Positions 57,001-64,000 of a stretch of 64,000 nt of DNA are shown here, piece after piece. Location: assembly GCA_029948255.1 (NCBI GenBank), contig JALIZF010001269.1:124001-188000 (forward strand), in the 5' to 3' direction. The stretch is from Telmatactis stephensoni. Taxonomy: Eukaryota; Cnidaria; Anthozoa; Actiniaria; Isophelliidae. The notes beneath the pieces were generated by a model. That model was not told where the DNA came from, ran no database searches, and saw only the letters and a list, made by a program, of their open reading frames with translations. Each line of letters starts with the position of its first letter. Position 1 is the stretch's first letter. The translations under genes were made by a program, and so were the position numbers.

Positions 57001-59332
57001 CGGGTACATGAGTATCAAAATATGAGAGTATTTCGAAGTTTCACATTTATTTACGTGGCATTTTAATATCGCACAAAACGAATTTTGATGCATAATAAGA
57101 TATTTGACCTTTTAAAAAGTAAATATTAACAGAGTCTTACGTGATGGCACGTTGCCATTGACAACAGCTTTTGTGCTTAATTTCTACAGGATTTGAAAAG
57201 CACGCGATCCAACCAGTCCCCATACTGGCCTTAATTGATACGATTTGAATAAATTCCCAAATTGGCTTTTATCGCTAGTATTTTGTTAGGTCAAATCAAT
57301 GTCACCCGAAATTGTAGCATACAGAGCCTACCCTTGACTACTACAAGTTTAGTGTAAAATCATCAAATGATTGCATTATTTTTTCTAGTTATTTAATATT
57401 ATAGGTCTCAGACAACGGCGTGCAGAATGGTTGAGACATTGTGCCCTAAAATTGACGTTCTTTGATATTATACCCACCATGTAAGTCGTGGAACCGCCAT
57501 ATATTCTGAATCCCCCTCCCCCCGACACAATGTTGGTTGGGTCAAGTGTTGGACCTATCAGGAATCTCCCCGGCCTACTCAACATTGAGAGAGGGGGGAA
57601 GGGGGACCATAAAACAGGGTTGGCTAATTAAGGCCAAAATTGGGACAGTGTCTCAACAGGTTCTGCACGCCGTTGTCTGAGCTACATATCAGTCCGTGGA
57701 CAACAAATGAGAAGCATATAGGACATAGTACTTATTTATCTGATAGAAAAGCGTGCGGAAAACGATATAAAAGACATAGGAGTGAGTCTACCTATCTACC
57801 TATTCAAATATAGACGTAGAAAAACCGCGCGCCTGATAGAACCATCACACAAGCGCGCGCTAATTTGGTTGTGAATACATTTTTAGGAATGGAAATAGAC
57901 GCAAGGCCAAGAACGATAAATTAGTTTCAAAAAACACAACAACACAACAACAACAACAACAAAAACACCAATAATAAATGTGAAAAGTTTCAAAACTAGA
58001 AGATGTATTTTAGAGTATGACAGGTTTCATAATTATATATCCTGTCAGCTGTTAAACCAATTTCTAGCTGTTAAACTAATTTCCAGGGCGTCACGTCATT
58101 GTGTTGATAAATGACGCCGATATTTTAAAGAATTACTGTAAAACGTATAACATTAGAAGAGCAACACTGAAGATTAGGCCTGTCTTGTAGTATAAAACTT
58201 GTTTGCAGTATCAAGCGGCTGTATATCGAGTTTTCTTTTGCGCTTTCGGCTTAAGAAATCCGCGCGTGACGTCACACGGTTAACCAGGTTAACCAATGTT
58301 TAAATACACTAATTTACTGTATCTCTTTATGGGCGTCATGGTTAACCGTGGCCATGGTTAACCGTCGCGATCATCAAAGGAAATGATACTTAGGCAATTG
58401 TCCATCAAAACACTCGACTGAGCATGAATTACCCTTTGTCTGACCCCTGTATGTGTCCGATCGATGTCCGATCACAAATTTCTTTAACTAGGACTCTTAT
58501 GGGGGTCAATCTTTTGACCGTGAGTTCAACATCTAACAATTTGCATATGTAAGTCGGCATCTCGATTCGTACAAACTGTGCTATAGTGTTGTAATTTAGG
58601 CAGAAATGAGCTTTGCTGTGAGCCGTGTGGTAAAATACTATTCTGCTATCGCAGTCACGGGTACATGAGTATCAAAATATGAGAGTATTTCGAAGTTTCA
58701 CATTTATTTACGTGGCATTTTAATATCGCACAAAACGAATTTTGATGCATAATAAGATATTTGACCTTTTAAAAAGTAAATATTAACAGAGTCTTACGTG
58801 ATGGCACGTTGCCATTGACAACAGCTTTTGTGCTTAATTTCTACAGGATTTGAAAAGCACGCGATCCAACCAGTCCCCATACTGGCCTTAATTGATACGA
58901 TTTGAATAAATTCCCAAATTGGCTTTTATCGCTAGTATTTTGTTAGGTCAAATCAATGTCACCCGAAATTGTAGCATACAGAGCCTACCCTTGACTACTA
59001 CAAGTTTAGTGTAAAATCATCAAATGATTGCATTATTTTTTCTAGTTATTTAATATTATAGGTCTCAGACAACGGCGTGCAGAATGGTTGAGACATTGTG
59101 CCCTAAAATTGACGTTCTTTGATATTATACCCACCATGTAAGTCGTGGAACCGCCATATATTCTGAATCCCCCTCCCCCCGACACAATGTTGGTTGGGTC
59201 AAGTGTTGGACCTATCAGGAATCTCCCCGGCCTACTCAACATTGAGAGAGGGGGGAAGGGGGACCATAAAACAGGGTTGGCTAATTAAGGCCAAAATTGG
59301 GACAGTGTCTCAACAGGTTCTGCACGCCGTTG
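54098..59332. mobile_element. 5.2 kb array: four MITEs and three spacers
   Basis: MITE copies at 54098-54360, 55756-56018, 57413-57675 and 59070-59332 (263 bp each, ends CAACGGCGTGCAGAA and complement). They alternate with spacers 54361-55755, 56019-57412 and 57676-59069 (1395, 1394 and 1394 bp). Units look identical apart from one A in a run. TA flanks the whole array, and copy 1 has the empty TA site near 13788 (AAAGCTAAGTGCACATC). Confidence 0.9.
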
Positions 59333-59463
59333 TAGGTGCACATCTCAAAACAGACATATACACTTACGTGCCATTTCGAAGTTGATTTTGACGGTTTTTC
59401 TCGTTTTTTTAAAAACCTTACCAAAACCATTACTTTTAAATACCTTTTTACAACGTCAGCTTT

Positions 59464-59505
59464 GGGATTCCTGTGATCTAAAATTTGCTTGGGGTGGGAT
59501 TCCTG
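59464..59505 (+). promoter_or_regulatory. two kB-like sites before TRAF copy 2
   Basis: GGGATTCCTG at 59464 and 59496, 32 bp apart as in copy 1. Confidence 0.4.
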
Positions 59506-59602
59506 TGATCTAATTAAGTCAGTTCGAATTCCAAGAAGTGGGTCACAGTCTGGTTACAAGAAGTATTGAGAAGTGCTACTCTCAAAGATCTCTCGCTCAA
59601 AA

Positions 59603-59769
59603 ATGGCTTATAATACTGCAGTGCCGTCTGGATACGACTATGAGTTCGTTCAGGAGGTACCTGATGACTCTATTTGTATTATATGCCAACTTGTAATGAG
59701 AAAACCTGTACAGGCGGCGAAGTGTGGACATCAGTTCTGCAGTGAATGTTTACAAGAGGCAATGAAGAG
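59603..59769 (+). CDS. TRAF copy 2 exon 1
   Basis: RING first half: CIICQLVMRKPVQAAKCGHQ then FCSEC. Phase 2 donor GTAGGC. Confidence 0.88.
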
Positions 59770-62700
59770 GTAGGCCAAGATAAACTAAATGCAATTGGTC
59801 TATGATATATACAGTGCTTGAATTCTGCAATAGAGAGTTGATTGAGCTCTGTAGTTTTTGGTGCCGTCGACTAATTTGCCAATATTAAACTATAGACAAG
59901 TCTTGAGTACGTTTGTTGATACGATGGAGCCGAAACTGAAATTGAACTCTACATTTTTGTGAGTGCTTGATAATGATTGCATGTACTTGCTTTTATGTGC
60001 GTGTACGACCGACAACCAATCATAATCGAATGATGCATATGAATAAAGTATACGATTAAATTTGTATTAATGAACAGAAAGACGCTTAATATCCATTTTA
60101 AACTTTACACTAAACACTTAATTTATTCACGTGACGTCATCACAAAACTTACATGCTTCATATAGATCACTTAAAGTTGGGTCTACAGTATGTTCTTTAT
60201 ATCCATAACAGAAGTTGTTCCTTAATATTTGAGTTTTTTCCGTTGTTTGGTTTTCGAGTTATCAGAGGTAAAATTCCTGTCACGCAACTATCGTCACGCG
60301 TATTCGACATGCCTGAAACTACGGTGGCCCAGAAGTGCAATACAAATACAAATTCGAATTCACGGATACAAATTCACATACACGCATACAAATTATATTC
60401 GAATACACGAATACAAATTCAAATACACGAATACAAATTCAAATACACAAATACAAATTCAAATACACGAATACAAATTCAAATACACAAATACAAATTC
60501 GTATACACGAATACAAATTCGAATACACGATACAAATTCAAATACACGATACAAATTCAAATACACGATACCAATTCAAATACACGATACAAATTCGAAT
60601 GCACGATACAAATTCAAATACACGATACAAATTCAAATACACGATACAAATTCAAATACACGATACAAATTCAAATACACGATACAAATTCGAATGCACG
60701 ATACAAATTCAAATACACGATACGAATTCAAATACACGATACGAATTCAAATACACGATACAAATTCGAATACACGATACAAATTCAGATACACGATACA
60801 AATTCAGGTATGTTTGGAATCTGCAGAATGTGGGCTGAATCAATGTGGGCTGAATCAACCACAGCAAGCCCATCCAAGAAATTAAAAGGTTTTTATTTAG
60901 TTCAGGAGGAGGTGGAATATTCCTGAGGTTTGTTTTCTTTCTTTTAGCTCTGGTTTGCGGTAAAGTTTGTAAGAAAGGAAAGGGCTTTTGAAACATCTAT
61001 TTTTTGGACGGGGGAGAAATGAGTGTTATTTATTCGCTCTACACATTATTCTATTTTTACAAATTACTACCTAATCTTGATTTCTTTTATGATAACTGTT
61101 ATAAAGTTGCCTTGATATCCTGTACTTTCAACTTTTTACTTAGCATTTTTCTAAAGAAAGCTTTATATTTCTCTATATTTTCTTTTCTTTTTTATTATTA
61201 TTATTATTATTATTTCTACCAACTCGACCGATTTGTGTTTCTCCCCCGTCCAAAAAATAGATATTTCAAAAACCCTTTCCTTTCTTACAAACTTTACCGC
61301 AAACCCGAGCTAAAAGAACGAATACAAACCTCAGGAATATTCCACCTCCCCCCTCGCGGTCGTCTGAACTATAACCACCCCTCCCCCCTCGCGGTCGTCT
61401 GAACTAAATAAAAAACGTTTTCTTGGATGGGCTTGCTGTTGTTGGTTCAGCCCACATTCTGCAGATTCCAAACATACCTGAATTTGTATCGTGTATCTGA
61501 ATTTGTATCGTGTATTCGAATTTGTATCGTGTATTTGAATTTGTATTCGTGTATTCGAATTTGTATTCGTGTATTCGAATTTGTATTTGTGTATTTGAAT
61601 TTGTATCGTGTATTTGAATTTGTATTTGTGACTTTGAATTTGTAAAAATTTGTGAATTTGAATTTGTATGCATGTATTTGAATTTGTGTTCGTGTATTTC
61701 GAATTTGCATTCGTGTATTTGAATTTGTATTTGTGTATTTGAATTTGCATGCGTGTATTTGAATTTGTGTTTCATGTATTTCGAATTTGTATGCGTGTAT
61801 GTGAATTTGTATTCGTGAATTCGAATTTGTGTATTGCACTTGTGGGCCACCGTATGAAACAGACAAATTTGCTACAAACTACGCACATTTGGCTTGGTCT
61901 ATGGATAAACCTTTTGTTTATAAAACATCTGATTATCAAAATAAACGATTTAACTATTATTTTTATGTGGTTTTGAAAAACTCGAAGGGGCACAAACATG
62001 ACGGCGCCATACATTTCTTACTAAACGGAATGAGTTTGTGGAATCGTAAATCTCTTTGCAAGAAAAACAGTTTGGGGCTCAAAATTTCTGGGACTTACGG
62101 AGCTTTACTTGCTCTTTACAAAGATATACATTGATTTACTCAGGGATGTGAAATCCGCTGATATTTTGGTGACCCGTAGAGTGACACCAACCACAAAGTG
62201 CCATACATTTCTTACTACAGAATGAGCAGTAAAATGTCAATATCTTTGTAACAAAAACTCGTTTCAATTCAAAATGTTGCAGTTACACAGTTTTATGTGC
62301 TCTTTTGAGTGAATGACATTTGATTTCACTCAGAGCTCTGGAAATTTTTCGATGACGTAGGTGATAGCCAAGAATATGTTACAGATAAATTTACACAACT
62401 GCAGGTAGCATAAGTAATCTTAGCCTGCCTACAGGTGAGGGAAATTTACTGGATCGAGACTAAAAACGTCTGCGCAGGAGGCTAGCCTACAGGCTCTCAA
62501 AGGGGAGGGGGGAGGGGAAGGGGACTGGGGAGGAGGGGAGGGGACTGGGGAGGAGGGGAGGGGACTGGGGAGGAGGGAAAAGGAAGGGAGAGTCTCCTGG
62601 GGAGGAGGGGAAAGGAAGGGAGAGTCTCCCTCCCTTTTCCCTCCTCCCCAGTTCCCTCCCCTCCTCCCCAGCTCCCTCCCCTCCTCCCCAGTCCCCTTCC

Positions 62701-64000
62701 CCTCCACACTCATTGCTTCCATTTGTTTCAATCAAAGAACACAGGAACCCCAAACTTTTAAGGTCTGGGAACCCTGTGAGTGACATGTAGAATACTGAGC
62801 TTGATAGGAAGGTAAACTATTCTATCAATAGAGGTCAACCATATTTTTTCAATATCATTTTTATGTTTAATTAGGAATCCACAATGTCCAGAAGACAGAG
62901 AACCTCTTACTCCTCAGGATGTAAGTTGCATGGTCGTCATTGAAATTCCTTACACACTTTACCATTACTGTATGGTGAAAAACGTCTGCGCATGCTCGTA
63001 TTCACGTCTTCGTGCTTTTGTAAACTTATGCAAATTTCGCTTTTAAGCTTGCCTTCAACAATGGTTTTCACAAAATGTCAAAACTTAAGGTCAATTCTTG
63101 AAACTTAGGGCCAGTATTCACAAACTAAGCAATATATAAAACGCATGCGCATGTCTCTGTACTGTGATATAAACACGATAGGAACACAAGGCGTAGCCAA
63201 GTGTTTTTCTTGCTTATCGAGTGCTCTACATCTTCCAGGGTGTTTACATCACAGTACAGAGACATAAGTGATCGTTTTATATTGTTTTTATAGAATATTT
63301 ATCTCTGTCCTCTGATATGAACATGCTAGCCAGCCAATCGATCAGCGCGCGTTATATCTCAAATATTTTATAATAATGCAATATATTTGTTTCACAAAAG
63401 TATACAAGAGAAATTTTATGTATACACCGAGAACAAGAGCATTTCACTTCAAGCTAAAACTCACACATTTCTTAAGAAAGCAATATGCAGCATGCGCAGA
63501 CGTTTTTCCATTGGTGTCCCTATAGAGTATAAAAGGCAATTTAACAACACTATCGAATTTATAATCATTTTCTAAATTAGTTAAAATGTTCGTTTGTTTT
63601 AATGACATTTATTGGATTTATGTTAGGTATTTGAAGATAAAGCAATGAACCGAAGAATTTTGTCACTCGTGATAAAGTGTCCAGAACAAGCTTGTGGTTG
63701 GCGAGGAGAACTACGAGATATTGAGGTACATAACTAAATTGACTTAGAACTTTATGCAAAAGCTGCAGATACTAGGAACAACAAAAGAGGAGGAAGAGGA
63801 GGAGGGAGGAGAAGAGAAGAACGATGAGGGAGAGGGGAGGATGAGGGGGAAATACGGTAGCTCCGTAGCAGTGGCGGTGGTAGTGGTAAACTCTACTTTT
63901 TGATATGCTTCGATTTATTATGTACTGTTGATTACGACAGAGCCACGAAGACAAATGTGATTATAAAGTTATCGACTGTGACAACAAAGACTGCAGTGTT
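59603..64000 (+). CDS. TRAF family protein, copy 2 (5' part, continues past window)
   Basis: Exons 59603-59769, 62875-62920, 63627-63725 and 63941 to beyond 64000. Lengths of the first three (167, 46, 99) equal copy 1. Protein differs by scattered substitutions (MAYNTAVPSGYDYEFVQEVP; all RING ligands kept, including CPED). No frameshift or stop in the visible part, so it is likely functional. Confidence 0.88.
60320..61854. mobile_element. 1.5 kb foldback element with minisatellite arms
   Basis: Ends TACGGTGGCCCA and complement; TGAAAC directly flanks both sides (60314-60319, 61855-61860). Arms of about 700 bp contain tandem units like ATACACGATACAAATTCAA on the left and their complement on the right. 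The inner stems include TTTTTTGGACGGGGGAGAAA. The centre (61020-61240) is unique and non-coding. Inserted inside the second copy of the 750 bp element. Confidence 0.85.
62496..62706. repeat. G-rich then C-rich inverted minisatellite
   Basis: Units of GGGGACTGGGGAGGAGGGGA on the left are mirrored by TCCCCTCCTCCCCAG units on the right, joined by GAGAGTCTCC. TRAF copy 2 intron 1. Confidence 0.8.
62875..62920 (+). CDS. TRAF copy 2 exon 2
   Basis: NPQCPEDREPLTPQD; acceptor AATTAG, donor GTAAGT. Confidence 0.88.
62974..63518. mobile_element. Mutator-like MITE, relative of 18290-18605
   Basis: GGTGAAAAACGTCTGCGCAT at the left and ATGCGCAGACGTTTTTCC at the right. The interior matches the 18290 element in reverse (CCTTCAACAATGGTTTTCAC). 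A smaller inverted-repeat insert lies at 63136-63280 (ATAAAACGCATGCGCATGTC; CAGTACAGAGACATAAGTG). TRAF copy 1 near 21725 is unoccupied. Confidence 0.7.
63627..63725 (+). CDS. TRAF copy 2 exon 3
   Basis: VFEDKAMNRRILSLVIKCPE then ACGWRGELRDIE. Confidence 0.88.
63941..64000 (+). CDS. TRAF copy 2 exon 4 (cut by window end)
   Basis: SHEDKCDYKVIDCDNKDCSV, zinc finger region. Confidence 0.85.

Noticed and set aside
60153..60926. 257-codon open frame rich in Tyr, Lys, Phe, Asn and Thr
   Set aside because: It reads through the tandem units of the foldback arm; all three frames and the complement stay open because the repeat lacks stops.
62429..62786. Proline/serine/glycine-rich frames on the minus strand
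   Set aside because: Product of the G/C-rich inverted minisatellite in all frames.
1..64000. CRISPR arrays, operons, bacterial genes
   Set aside because: The tandem repeats are microsatellites, minisatellites or transposons; genes have spliceosomal introns.

Overview
Eukaryotic, metazoan genomic DNA. The genes are split by GT-AG introns, the sequence is AT-rich, and microsatellites, tRNA-derived SINEs, MITEs and foldback elements occupy most of the non-coding space. The gene families are animal-specific: laminin (LN, LE and L4 domains) and TRAF (RING, TRAF zinc fingers, MATH). Divergence of the laminin N-terminus and the repeat style suggest an invertebrate, perhaps a sponge or cnidarian. 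That placement is a guess; nothing in the window fixes the species.

Layout, all genes on the + strand: (1) 1-7684, 3' part of a laminin gamma-like gene (copy 1, five LE exons, 5' end outside the window). (2) 14066-25181, complete seven-exon TRAF gene of 550 residues (TRAF copy 1); its 5.8 kb first intron is mostly a 4.1 kb palindromic, nested TTAA-flanked element. (3) 25188-29850, intergenic, with dispersed repeats, an inverted-repeat element and a pentanucleotide array. (4) 30157-50335, laminin gamma-like copy 2: signal peptide, LN domain, LE repeats, L4 domain, more LE repeats. Fifteen exons join in one frame (1116 codons); the last exon was not found. (5) 54098-59332, four copies of a 263 bp MITE separated by three near-identical copies of a 1.39 kb spacer. 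(6) 59603-64000, TRAF copy 2, first four exons, running off the window.

The window is therefore a tandem duplication of a two-gene cassette (laminin then TRAF). The flanks after the last laminin exon (7690-13950 and 50340-54090) are homologous up to the TRAF start. Because the two cassettes act as empty and filled sites for each other, many insertions can be delimited directly: MITEs, SINEs, hairpins and the 5.2 kb array. Copy 1 of the laminin gene looks like a deletion product that joins the N-terminal LE exons to the C-terminal LE exons and lacks the L4 domain.

Laminin chains are secreted basement-membrane proteins and TRAFs are cytosolic adaptor/E3 ligases downstream of TNF-receptor and Toll-type receptors. 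The sequence shows no functional link between the two; adjacency may be incidental. Two conserved kB-like motifs 32 bp apart precede both TRAF start codons.
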